From positions 1-42,725 of IMG/VR virus record IMGVR_UViG_3300005831_000074: a stretch of 42,725 bases of DNA. One strand, written 5' to 3'. Both the position numbers and the translations under genes were made by a program. The notes under the pieces are model-generated. The model did not search any database, had not been told where the DNA came from, and saw only the letters and a list, made by a program, of their open reading frames with translations. This DNA is from a virus. Shown here piece after piece: positions 25,108-32,014 of this stretch (position 1 is its first letter; each line of letters opens with the position of its first letter).

Positions 25108-25862
25108 AAATTAAAGTAATTAGGTACTATTTTGATCTTACTCCCCTTATATCGTTCTATTCCGGGATTAGATTCTATATCGTAATTTTCGTACTCCTTA
25201 ATAAATTTTTCTATTTGTTTTTCTGACCATTTCATGGGCATATACCTGTTCTTGTATTTTTCCATAATGTCTGTTCTTATGTGAGAATAGTTATGAACAA
25301 TCAGCTCGTCTTCGTTGAATATGTGCCACGTTCCAGTAGTATTTATCTTTACTGCCGGGTCTACTAATACAGGATACTTAGCTACTTTTGTGAATTTAGT
25401 ATGAGGATACAGCTTAATGGTAAAGGGCATATACCATTCAACAATGGGCGTTATCTGCCATGTTGGGTGCTTATAGTACTGATGTGTTTTCGTGAATGAT
25501 ACATCATACGTTAAAGCCTTTTCTAATACGTTATGAATGAGATGTGATTCATAGAAGTGATCAACAGCAGATAGAATAAAATGCGTACCCCCCTCGGCAC
25601 GAGCAACAGCAGCCATTTGTGTGTGCTTCTTCATCTCATTTCGCTTAAAGTTCCAATGCTTATCAGGCACAAACTTGTCTATGATCACTTTTGGATGGTT
25701 TTTGAAGAGAGGTATGATAACATCTCCCACCTTTCTTCTTTCGCCAACATGAGATACATCCTGATAACAGATAATGATTTTGTCGCAAATACTTTCATAA
25801 TTTGCGACACATTTTTCTAAAAACTCTAAACCATTAAATGCTGTTATACCTACTATGATCAT
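25104..25862 (-). CDS. GT2-like glycosyltransferase or related nucleotide-sugar protein
   Basis: A 252-residue protein with a GT-A-type N-terminus (MIIVGITAFNGLEFLEKCVANYESICDKIIIC) where the first strand and helix of a family 2 glycosyltransferase are visible. SAVDHFYE at about 98-105 could supply the metal or sugar-nucleotide Asp. The C-terminal third is basic and aromatic (MPMKWSEKQIEKFIKEYE). It is last of the six sugar genes and overlaps both the amidotransferase stop and the terminase start by four bases. Donor and acceptor are unknown. It is divergent, so the fold call is moderate. Confidence 0.6.
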   Translation of the reverse strand: MIIVGITAFNGLEFLEKCVANYESICDKIIICYQDVSHVGERRKVGDVIIPLFKNHPKVIIDKFVPDKHWNFKRNEMKKHTQMAAVARAEGGTHFILSAVDHFYESHLIHNVLEKALTYDVSFTKTHQYYKHPTWQITPIVEWYMPFTIKLYPHTKFTKVAKYPVLVDPAVKINTTGTWHIFNEDELIVHNYSHIRTDIMEKYKNRYMPMKWSEKQIEKFIKEYENYDIESNPGIERYKGSKIKIVPNYFNL

Positions 25863-26929
25863 TTGCAGTACTTAGCGTATGCTGTTGATGGGAATACTCC
25901 GATCTTCATTAGTAACCAGAATAATGGCTTTAATCCCCTGAAGTCTGTCATCTTGTAGTCGCTTCGTTTACCCACAGACGAATGACTCACAATATGAAGT
26001 ATGTGATTTTTACGATCACCTAAATCTTCAAAATTAAAGGTGGCTGGTGTGTCAAGTATTAATTTAGCTACTTCCTTGGTTAGATTGCCTTCTCGTATTT
26101 GTGCTGACAAGTATGTTCTGCGTTTGTCAATACCAAACTTTGTAGGTAGTAAGAAATTACCAATAAATGCCGTGTAGATGTTTTCGTTATGCTTACCACC
26201 ATAATCCTTCCATCCTAACGCTTTCAGGTTGCGTAGGATATGCTGTCTGTTGAAATCGTCATAGTGGAATGGACGTACTTGTCTGATGCCTCGTACCCCG
26301 GCTACGATTTGATCCCATACGGTATAGAGTGGATAGTTTCTCATTTTACCCCAGAACTTCTCATATACTGACTTAACATACGTGTAGTCGATAATGCTCC
26401 ACGCTTTAGGGGAACTACCCTCTTCCCTGAACGAATGACCATTAAAGATATATTTAATTCCATAATTCAGTGCTGTTGTGTGCATTAGTTTAGCCATACA
26501 CACATCGTTTGCTAAGTCTGCGTCCTGTACACCAGCCATTAGAAACGAGTCACACAGTCTGTCGTATTCGCCTTTATCTATAAAATATTCAATGAAGTTT
26601 ACATTAAGTTCTTTAACGAGTAGTCTTATGTTATGGTCTGCTTCAGGTCTGTTTGTATGATTGTTGAAGTGAATTACAAGTGGTCTTAACCCCCATACAA
26701 ACACAGCTAGATAAAGCATGACAGAACTGTCCTCTCCCCCACTAATACCAATCAAACAGTCATACTGCTTACCTTTGCCCTTCTTCTTTATTTCCTCTAG
26801 CTTCCCCTCCCATTCTTCGGGGTTAGATGCCTCACGAAGTTTATCTTGTAATTTGCAATACTCGCAAATACCATCATCGTGGATTTTTGCTATCGAGTCA
26901 TCGAATAAGCAGATTTTACATTCTGTCAT
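25859..26929 (-). CDS. WbpG-like N-acetyl sugar amidotransferase (PP-loop ATPase)
   Basis: A 356-residue protein matching the N-acetyl sugar amidotransferase family (WbpG/PseA-like). An N-terminal zinc-type motif (Cys4, Cys7, Cys22, Cys25: CKIC and CEYC) precedes the PP-loop SGGEDSS at 63-69. The following segment carries LRPLVIHFNNH, family-typical of adenylating sugar amidotransferases. Known members convert a sugar N-acetyl to an acetamidino group using ammonia made by HisH/HisF-type partners, in LPS or flagellin glycan synthesis. No such partner lies in this window, so ammonia would come from the host or free pool. Full length, no visible lesions. Confidence 0.85.
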   Translation of the reverse strand: MTECKICLFDDSIAKIHDDGICEYCKLQDKLREASNPEEWEGKLEEIKKKGKGKQYDCLIGISGGEDSSVMLYLAVFVWGLRPLVIHFNNHTNRPEADHNIRLLVKELNVNFIEYFIDKGEYDRLCDSFLMAGVQDADLANDVCMAKLMHTTALNYGIKYIFNGHSFREEGSSPKAWSIIDYTYVKSVYEKFWGKMRNYPLYTVWDQIVAGVRGIRQVRPFHYDDFNRQHILRNLKALGWKDYGGKHNENIYTAFIGNFLLPTKFGIDKRRTYLSAQIREGNLTKEVAKLILDTPATFNFEDLGDRKNHILHIVSHSSVGKRSDYKMTDFRGLKPLFWLLMKIGVFPSTAYAKYCK

Positions 26930-27549
26930 AAAATTGTTAGTTTGATTGGTATATTTTTTAGTTTAGCATTCTTATATTCACCGTGGGATAATGCTCTGAG
27001 TATGTTATAAAACTCACCGAAAGTGCCTGTCTGTTCTTGGTCTAATTCACAAAGACTTTTATAATCCTTAAATGAGTTGTAGTTACTCGCCTCTTCGGGG
27101 TAAAAGGCAACAATCTCCCCATTAACTATCATTTGTAAGTTCTTGGCAAGCAACTCTTCCTCTGTCTTTAGAATCCTCTCATAAAGAGTTTCGGATGTAT
27201 CTGTTTCTAATACTGGCACTTGTTCTCTTACAAAGATAGGGCCAGTATCAATATTCTCATCAATCTGGTGTATTGTTACCCCCGCTGGTAATCCGTTTAT
27301 AATCGAGAATACATGAGGGAACATCCCTCTGTTATAGGGATTATAGCCGGGATGAACATTAATACATTTAACGGCTTCTGTCAGTTTTTTTGGGAAGATT
27401 TTCTTACAATGGAGGGATACAATAACATCCTCCTTCAGTAAGTCATCTGAGTTAATATCAACGTTATCGCTGTGTATGAATTGCCACTCACCCTTGAAGC
27501 ATGGCTTCATGCGTTTCATTACATCGTTGTTGCTGTAAATAACAATCAT
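26926..27549 (-). CDS. Sugar N-formyltransferase
   Basis: A 207-residue formyltransferase. The ATG at 27549 (MIVIYSNNDVMKRMKP) overlaps the previous stop as ATGA, and is preferred over an in-frame TTG two codons upstream. The catalytic triad of folate-dependent formyltransferases is visible: Asn64 in NVHPGYNPYNRG, His94 in AGVTIH and Asp101 in ENIDTGPIF. The pattern, including the family's Asn-Pro-Tyr-Asn-Arg-Gly stretch, fits enzymes that formylate the amino group of 4-amino-4,6-dideoxy or related sugar nucleotides with N10-formyl-THF. It follows the aminotransferase gene, which could make its substrate. Confidence 0.88.
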   Translation of the reverse strand: MIVIYSNNDVMKRMKPCFKGEWQFIHSDNVDINSDDLLKEDVIVSLHCKKIFPKKLTEAVKCINVHPGYNPYNRGMFPHVFSIINGLPAGVTIHQIDENIDTGPIFVREQVPVLETDTSETLYERILKTEEELLAKNLQMIVNGEIVAFYPEEASNYNSFKDYKSLCELDQEQTGTFGEFYNILRALSHGEYKNAKLKNIPIKLTIL

Positions 27550-28184
27550 TGCCAAAGTTTAAATTTTGATAGATCAGGGTAGGACATGGTTATGTCCTCA
27601 TTATGTTTTTTACTACCATCAAAGTTGTAGAACTGTCTCATGAGTAGCAAGCCTCTTGTTGCTATCTCAGGCATCATATAAAAGTTCCAGCCGATTACAG
27701 GGTTCTCGTCAAAGTTATCAACGTGATAGGAACATTCTGACCTACCACTGAATCTTGCTTTTTTAAACCACTCGTAGGCGTGTTTATCGTCTGTTAGTAT
27801 CGCCCCTCCCTTACTTAGTTTTAAATGCTTGTATGGCCCAGTAAAGCTAAGACACATGAACTTCCCCTTTTCGTACAGGTCTGCTGTAAAGCGTAAGGAT
27901 GAATCTATTACAGCAGTTTTGCCCAATCGGTACGCCCCTGTTATTGTTTCCCCTTCAACAGGCTCAAACTCAACAATACCCCCAGCGTGAATAATTTCGC
28001 AAGGAACGCTCATGTAGGTTCTTGCTGGTATCTTTACACGAAGTCCTTCTATGTTGTAATAAGTAAGGGCTAAGAATAAAGCATTACTACAGTTGTCTAC
28101 TGTTACAGCGTAGGGAGCGCCTGTGTATTCACAAAGTGCTTCCTCAAACATATCAGTTGCTACATACGGGCCTCTTGGGTTCAT
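27546..28184 (-). CDS. Short DegT/DnrJ/EryC1-type sugar aminotransferase
   Basis: A 212-residue PLP-dependent aminotransferase of the DegT/StrS family, about half the usual 360-400 residues. It contains the large domain: YAVTVDNCSNALFLAL (phosphate-binding region), AVIDSS with Asp94 for the pyridine nitrogen, and SFTGPYKHLKLSKGGAI with Lys119 as the Schiff-base lysine. The sequence ends after NFYMMPEIATRGLLLMRQF, where the usual C-terminal small domain would begin. It may be a compact natural form, since no broken remnant follows and the gene overlaps its neighbours cleanly (ATGA both sides). It would aminate a keto-sugar nucleotide supplied by the host. Confidence 0.8.
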   Translation of the reverse strand: MNPRGPYVATDMFEEALCEYTGAPYAVTVDNCSNALFLALTYYNIEGLRVKIPARTYMSVPCEIIHAGGIVEFEPVEGETITGAYRLGKTAVIDSSLRFTADLYEKGKFMCLSFTGPYKHLKLSKGGAILTDDKHAYEWFKKARFSGRSECSYHVDNFDENPVIGWNFYMMPEIATRGLLLMRQFYNFDGSKKHNEDITMSYPDLSKFKLWQ

Positions 28185-28912
28185 TTTAAACTTTGTTTAA
28201 CAGCCTCAGCGACTTTTTTATTTATACTTCCTATAGATGTCGCTTCAATACTGATGCGATATTTTATATAGTCTATGGTTTTCCATGCGAAACAATTTGG
28301 TAAATCTGAAACGTTTGTTATTACATTTCTTCCCTTTAATCCTAAATGAATAACGGTCTGTCCTCCCCCGGCAAATCCAGACAAACACAATCCTATAAAG
28401 CATTGATCATATTGTCTGTTGCCCTCGCCTGCCAACCATTGATCCTGTGGTATTGAACCATCACCTATAATAAATTCATAGGGTAACTCTCTTTGAAGTT
28501 GTTCTATCAGGTTTAACCTGTGGTAGGATGAGTGTGATGACGGTGCGTATGCGAAGATTTTACTACCAAGGGGGGTTACGTCAAACTCTCCTCCCAATAG
28601 GAGTGGCTTCTCAAGTTCTATATTTATGAACGGCTTTAGTGCTTTATAGACGTTAAGCAGGCTTGTTACGTGCTTACAGTGTTGTAGACATATGTGCCAT
28701 CCGTTGAATATACAGGTCATAGCGTCCTGACCACACCAGAAAATAGTTACCTCTGATTGATGATCAAGTATTGTTTTTAAATCGTATTCCGTATAACACC
28801 CTATAAACAAACAGGGTCTAGACGAATCTATATATTCTGTTAATCCTAATTTTTCTCTGAACGGGAAGTCAGATACGCTTTTAGATATATAACACTGTTG
28901 TATTCGACTCAT
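28181..28912 (-). CDS. GT-B-like glycosyltransferase, tentative
   Basis: A 243-residue protein. Alternating hydrophobic strands and Gly-rich turns suggest a Rossmann or GT-B half: PCLFIGCYTEYDL near residues 33-45, SKIFAYAPSSHSSYHRLNLI in the middle and YDQCFIGLCLSGFAGGGQTV followed by a helix. The last resembles the nucleotide-sugar-binding loop of GT-B enzymes. Length fits a single truncated or small GT. Placed between GT2 and aminotransferase with ATGA overlaps on both sides. No family is assigned with confidence. Confidence 0.5.
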   Translation of the reverse strand: MSRIQQCYISKSVSDFPFREKLGLTEYIDSSRPCLFIGCYTEYDLKTILDHQSEVTIFWCGQDAMTCIFNGWHICLQHCKHVTSLLNVYKALKPFINIELEKPLLLGGEFDVTPLGSKIFAYAPSSHSSYHRLNLIEQLQRELPYEFIIGDGSIPQDQWLAGEGNRQYDQCFIGLCLSGFAGGGQTVIHLGLKGRNVITNVSDLPNCFAWKTIDYIKYRISIEATSIGSINKKVAEAVKQSLK

Positions 28913-29793
28913 GCTATTTTATTGTATTCTGGGAAATAGGTATCACAAAAAGCGGTAGGGTTATCTATTCTCCTTGATGGAATCATATTAGACCAATGCT
29001 CTTCAAATTTATGTTTATTAATCCACAAATCAGTAGATATTGATAAACTGCATATCGACTTATTATAAACTATTTTGTGTTCGTTTTTGAACTTTTTAAA
29101 CATATTATAATCCAATCCAAAGTTTAACGTGTTATGAAATGGTTTATAATCTATCATTTCAAGACCTTCTCTTGATATAAGTCTTCCTATTCCTATTGAT
29201 TCGTCTGGTCTGTAATGAGTGGTGTTTGGGTTTGATCCAAACTTATAACCCGGCCAATATACGAGCCTGTATTGTGTTGGTATTTTTTTAATATTGTATT
29301 TTAAATACGATGATGGGGTGTGGGTAGCAATATCTAAGAAATAACATCCTGCCTTTCCTACCACATATGTATGATTATCTAAATAAGGAAGCATGACAGA
29401 AAGCCATTTATCGCTAACCCAATCCGATGACCCCATGAATAATACAGCATCTGGATTAAGAGATTTTGATCTTTTGAAACAGGCATTCCACTTCTCCCCT
29501 AAATATCTGTTATCGTGTTTTATAAAAATAGCACCAGCATCCTCGCACGTTTTCTGATCTTCTGGTTCACCAGCACATATAACAGCAGAGCAACCATTCT
29601 TGTTAAGAAGGCGTTCTATTGTATGCTTTAACAGAGGGTGTCTCCCATGAACGGGTATAACAGCAACTACCTTCTCTTTTATTTTAAGAGGGGGTTGTTT
29701 TACGGGAGAAGCGAGGGGGGTTGATGAAATTACCTGTTGGCTGGGTGGCGGGGCTGAGGTAGCTAAATCATCGTTAGCAAAGAAATTAAACAT
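28909..29793 (-). CDS. GT2-family glycosyltransferase with low-complexity N-terminal extension
   Basis: A 294-residue protein. Residues 1-40 are unusual: MFNFFANDDLATSAPPPSQQ then Ser/Pro/Lys-rich linker, before the GT-A core starting VVAVIPVHGRHPLLKHTIE (42-60). AVLFMGSSDWVSDKW (about 116-130) has the Asp expected for metal or donor binding. Further hallmarks of a GT2: a strand-helix alternation and a C-terminal acceptor-binding region (LISREGLEMIDYKPFHN). The N-terminal tag could mediate binding to a virion or membrane partner. First gene of the sugar cassette, after terminator 29821-29849. Confidence 0.75.
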   Translation of the reverse strand: MFNFFANDDLATSAPPPSQQVISSTPLASPVKQPPLKIKEKVVAVIPVHGRHPLLKHTIERLLNKNGCSAVICAGEPEDQKTCEDAGAIFIKHDNRYLGEKWNACFKRSKSLNPDAVLFMGSSDWVSDKWLSVMLPYLDNHTYVVGKAGCYFLDIATHTPSSYLKYNIKKIPTQYRLVYWPGYKFGSNPNTTHYRPDESIGIGRLISREGLEMIDYKPFHNTLNFGLDYNMFKKFKNEHKIVYNKSICSLSISTDLWINKHKFEEHWSNMIPSRRIDNPTAFCDTYFPEYNKIA

Positions 29794-29820
29794 AATATAA
29801 ATATTTTAGTAAATAAGAAA

Positions 29821-29849
29821 GGGCTGGGAGCTGATTCGCCCCGCAGCCC
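29821..29849 (-). terminator. Rho-independent terminator after 29874-30098
   Basis: Minus strand GGGCTGCGGGG and CTCCCAGCCC form a GC-rich stem (GGGCT/AGCCC plus an inner imperfect GC part) followed by TTTCTTATTT. It lies 25 bases past the stop of 29874-30098 and separates that small unit from the sugar-terminase operon. Confidence 0.6.
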
Positions 29850-29873
29850 AATCATAGGGAGGTAAGAAAAATC

Positions 29874-30098
29874 TTACGTGTAGGCACTCGCGTCAGTTGC
29901 CGACATTGCTGTTGCAAGTTCTGCTACTTCTGCGTCTACCTCAAACTGCCAGCCATTCACAAGCACTAGTGCCCGTGTGTTGCTGTCAAGGGGTAGGATC
30001 ACGAACTTGTCGCTTTCTACCACCACTGTTTTGTCTTCGGTGACGGTTTGCCCACTTGGAGCAATACTCTTAGTCACAGCTAAAATTAGTTTTGACAT
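29874..30098 (-). CDS. Small isolated late gene, decoration-like, unknown
   Basis: A 74-residue, beta-predicted protein (MSKLILAVTKSIAPSGQTV at the start; VILPLDSNTRALVLVNGW in the middle) with an Ala/Thr-rich acidic tail (AELATAMSATDASAYT). It has no Cys and no catalytic motif. It is flanked by its own promoter-like site (30152-30171) and terminator (29821-29849), i.e. a monocistronic late-type unit. Such an arrangement suits an abundant product such as a capsid decoration protein. Function inferred from the unit's architecture only. Confidence 0.6.
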   Translation of the reverse strand: MSKLILAVTKSIAPSGQTVTEDKTVVVESDKFVILPLDSNTRALVLVNGWQFEVDAEVAELATAMSATDASAYT

Positions 30099-30120
30099 TG
30101 TTTATTTGGTTTAGGTCTAT

Positions 30121-30139
30121 TTAACCAACCTTTGGTTAA
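30121..30139 (-). other. Leader hairpin of the 29874-30098 transcript
   Basis: TTAACCA and TGGTTAA (seven bases each) with a five-base loop lie five bases downstream of the transcription start expected from site 30152-30171. It has no T run, so it is a 5' structure and not a terminator, perhaps protecting the mRNA. Similar early hairpins follow the sites at 14534 and 36826. Confidence 0.45.
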
Positions 30140-30151
30140 TCTCATAATGGG

Positions 30152-30171
30152 TACATCAAATATCGTGCCAA
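30152..30171 (-). promoter_or_regulatory. GG-N10-GA promoter-like site before 29874-30098
   Basis: The minus strand reads TTGGCACGATATTTGATGTA, the same 20 bases as 14534-14553. It begins directly after the stop of 30172-30441, with a leader of about 45 bases before the ATG at 30098. Strongest evidence for the family, together with 14534. Confidence 0.65.
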
Positions 30172-30441
30172 TTAGATTAAATCAACAAAACCATCAGTAC
30201 AGGTTACTTTAAAGGGTGGAGCGTATGGCCTGTACCCCCTTGTGTAAATAAAGTGGTCGGTTAGAGTAGGAGGATGATGTTGTGGAAATATATCACCATT
30301 CCAAAAGGGTGTATTGTCTTGTGTGATAGCAAACCCCCACCACTCGTTGGGTATTGCTGCCCTTAACTTACCAATGTCATCAAAAGTATACACCCCCACG
30401 AGGGTAATCTCTTTCTTGTCTAAGTCTACTGTAAATTTCAT
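30172..30441 (-). CDS. Small protein, unknown, last gene before a promoter-like site
   Basis: The ATG at 30441 (MKFTVDLDKKEITLVGVYTF) is preferred; an in-frame start at 30543 would lie inside 30443-31333. The 89-residue product is rich in aromatics, His and Pro (NEWWGFAITQDNTPFWNG, RGYRPYAPPF). The pattern suggests a compact beta protein. It follows the metallophosphoesterase by one base. No function is recognised. Confidence 0.6.
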   Translation of the reverse strand: MKFTVDLDKKEITLVGVYTFDDIGKLRAAIPNEWWGFAITQDNTPFWNGDIFPQHHPPTLTDHFIYTRGYRPYAPPFKVTCTDGFVDLI

Positions 30442-30442
30442 A

Positions 30443-31333
30443 TTAGCTGTATTTTTTGCCTCCGAAGTAAAAATGGTTATGATGTATGATCTGCTGTAGG
30501 TGGTAGTCACCCTTCTCGTCAACATTGACAACAGCGAACCCATTCTGCCACATTGATTTTGTTCCCCGTGGAGCGTAGTTGAAGAAGGGGTGTGTTACAT
30601 CTCCTCCCCAGCCTATGTTGAATCCACCAGTGGTTCCCTCTATGTAGGTTTGGATACGATGGCTGTGTACGAAGGCGGCTGATCCCCTGTAAACATCTAT
30701 TGTCTTCTTGGCACAATGTACGTTGTAGTACTGACCATGAAACACATCTAAGTGGTTGCCAAGGGTCACCTTGTCGTCCTTCCATTTAGTGTAGGAATGA
30801 AATCCCTTCTCTGTTAAGCCTAAACCAGTTATGGGTGATCTCAGGGGTCGTTTAGCTGACTCCATCTCTGACATATACCTGTTATAGCGATCTTCATGAT
30901 TACCATACAGAAATATCTTTTCTGTGTTGGGTGACAGGGGAGTGACTAACTGACTGAGTAACTTCTCACCCTCTTCGTATTCTTCATCCAACGTGAGTCC
31001 CGGCACGGCTGCGAACCTGCCTGTGTCGTGTGATGAGAGTGAGTTTAAGTCTATAAAGTCGCCCATTAAAACAAGTCCTACCAAGTCCTTGCTGTAATCA
31101 GTGATGAGGTTTGTTATACCGTTCATCATTGCTACGTTGTGACCGGGAGCATGGACGCATCCAAGGAGGAGGTACATTCCCTCCTTCTTGAACTGCGTGG
31201 GTTTAGGTGGTTGTAATGGTTCTGGTATCGGGTCAGAAAACTCCTCGTGGTAGTTCGCTATCTTCTCCTTTAACAGTTTGAAGAGTTCGTACTCTACGGG
31301 AGTCATTCTGGGCCTGTATTCTTTTTCTGGCAT
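30443..31333 (-). CDS. Calcineurin-like metallophosphoesterase
   Basis: A 296-residue metallophosphoesterase. Motifs are in family order: GCVHAPGHN (58-66), LMGDFIDLNS (89-98), LYGNHEDRY (142-150), FHGQYY (His199) and FVHSHR (His223, His225). In motif I the usual Asp-x-His is Cys59-Val-His61, so one metal ligand is altered, which could change metal use or activity. Phage members act on DNA ends, nucleotides or phosphorylated proteins. The N-terminal ~50 residues are charged and Pro-rich. It shares a base or overlaps with the upstream gene 31333-31611. Confidence 0.8.
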   Translation of the reverse strand: MPEKEYRPRMTPVEYELFKLLKEKIANYHEEFSDPIPEPLQPPKPTQFKKEGMYLLLGCVHAPGHNVAMMNGITNLITDYSKDLVGLVLMGDFIDLNSLSSHDTGRFAAVPGLTLDEEYEEGEKLLSQLVTPLSPNTEKIFLYGNHEDRYNRYMSEMESAKRPLRSPITGLGLTEKGFHSYTKWKDDKVTLGNHLDVFHGQYYNVHCAKKTIDVYRGSAAFVHSHRIQTYIEGTTGGFNIGWGGDVTHPFFNYAPRGTKSMWQNGFAVVNVDEKGDYHLQQIIHHNHFYFGGKKYS

Positions 31334-31611
31334 TAGAAGGGTAAATCCGTGCTATCAAAATCAAGAGATTTCTTCTTGCCTGATGGTTTTTCTGATTGGG
31401 CGGGGGTTGATACTTTTAATGGCTCCATGGACAGCTTGTTAGGGTCAGCTTTTGTATAGTTAAGTTTGAACTTAACCATTCCCCGGCTGTCCTCTTCTGC
31501 ATCCTGAAGGTACTCAATCATCTGTTTCTTGTTTATGTCCATGCTAAAGAAGTCTCCGTATATTCCAGTTTTCTTAGTGATAAACACACCATTTACATAT
31601 TTGGTTTCCAT
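31333..31611 (-). CDS. Small replication-associated protein with SSB-like C-terminal tip
   Basis: A 92-residue protein. Residues 1-60 look like a small compact fold (VNGVFITKKTGIYGDFFSMD, FKLNYTKADPNKLS), followed by a disordered linker (STPAQSEKPSGKKK) and the end SLDFDSTDLPF. An acidic tail finishing in Asp-Leu-Pro-Phe resembles the C-terminal tip by which SSB proteins recruit partners. It may be a small ssDNA-binding or accessory protein; the tail is what is seen, the role is inferred. Confidence 0.6.
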   Translation of the reverse strand: METKYVNGVFITKKTGIYGDFFSMDINKKQMIEYLQDAEEDSRGMVKFKLNYTKADPNKLSMEPLKVSTPAQSEKPSGKKKSLDFDSTDLPF

Positions 31612-31613
31612 TA

Positions 31614-31775
31614 TTATTGTTGTTTGTTAATTAAAAATTCATAAATTTTCTCGTACTGCTCGTGAAAGATTTTTGGGTCTGACACTTGTTTGTCCATAAA
31701 GAACTGAACGGTTAGCTCTACTGCTTTCGTTCTTAGTTCTATCTCACGTTCCTGATCTGTTTGATAATTGTCCAT
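31614..31775 (-). CDS. 53-residue helical protein, unknown
   Basis: An ATG at 31775, sharing one base with the upstream stop (TAATG), opens 53 codons ending in TAA at 31614. The product starts MDNYQTDQEREIELRTKAVE and continues with FFMDKQVSDPKIFHEQYEKI. It is highly charged and helical. It is tightly placed between 31775-32014 and 31333-31611, which supports it being translated. Function unknown. Confidence 0.65.
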   Translation of the reverse strand: MDNYQTDQEREIELRTKAVELTVQFFMDKQVSDPKIFHEQYEKIYEFLINKQQ

Positions 31776-32014
31776 TATTGTATCGGTTGGGTTGCTTCTG
31801 GTGGAGCGTCTTCCCCTGCTATGGGAGTCACGGTCTCATCCACTAATAACTCAGGTGATGGTTCCTTCACATCCTCATCAAAGGTAATGTTAACAGCGGT
31901 GTTAAGCATCTTCAGATAGGGAAGTGCTTCCTTTGCTGTGCGGTTCATAAAGTACTCATAGAGTGTGTCTAACTGCTCTTTGGTTAGTCCATAAAAAATC
32001 TTAGTTTCTTTCAT
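31775..32014 (-). CDS. Small protein with acidic disordered tail, unknown
   Basis: A 79-residue protein: a helical N-terminal half (MKETKIFYGLTKEQLDTLYE, about 1-45) and an acidic, Pro-rich C-terminal half (EDVKEPSPELLVDETVTPIA). No motif. The stop shares a base with the next start, and the start overlaps the previous stop (ATGA). Part of the run of small early genes. Confidence 0.6.
   Translation of the reverse strand: MKETKIFYGLTKEQLDTLYEYFMNRTAKEALPYLKMLNTAVNITFDEDVKEPSPELLVDETVTPIAGEDAPPEATQPIQ

Noticed and set aside
26851-26869. ATTTGC/GCAAAT inverted repeat
   Set aside because: It is explained by the codons of the ICEYCK zinc motif in the amidotransferase.
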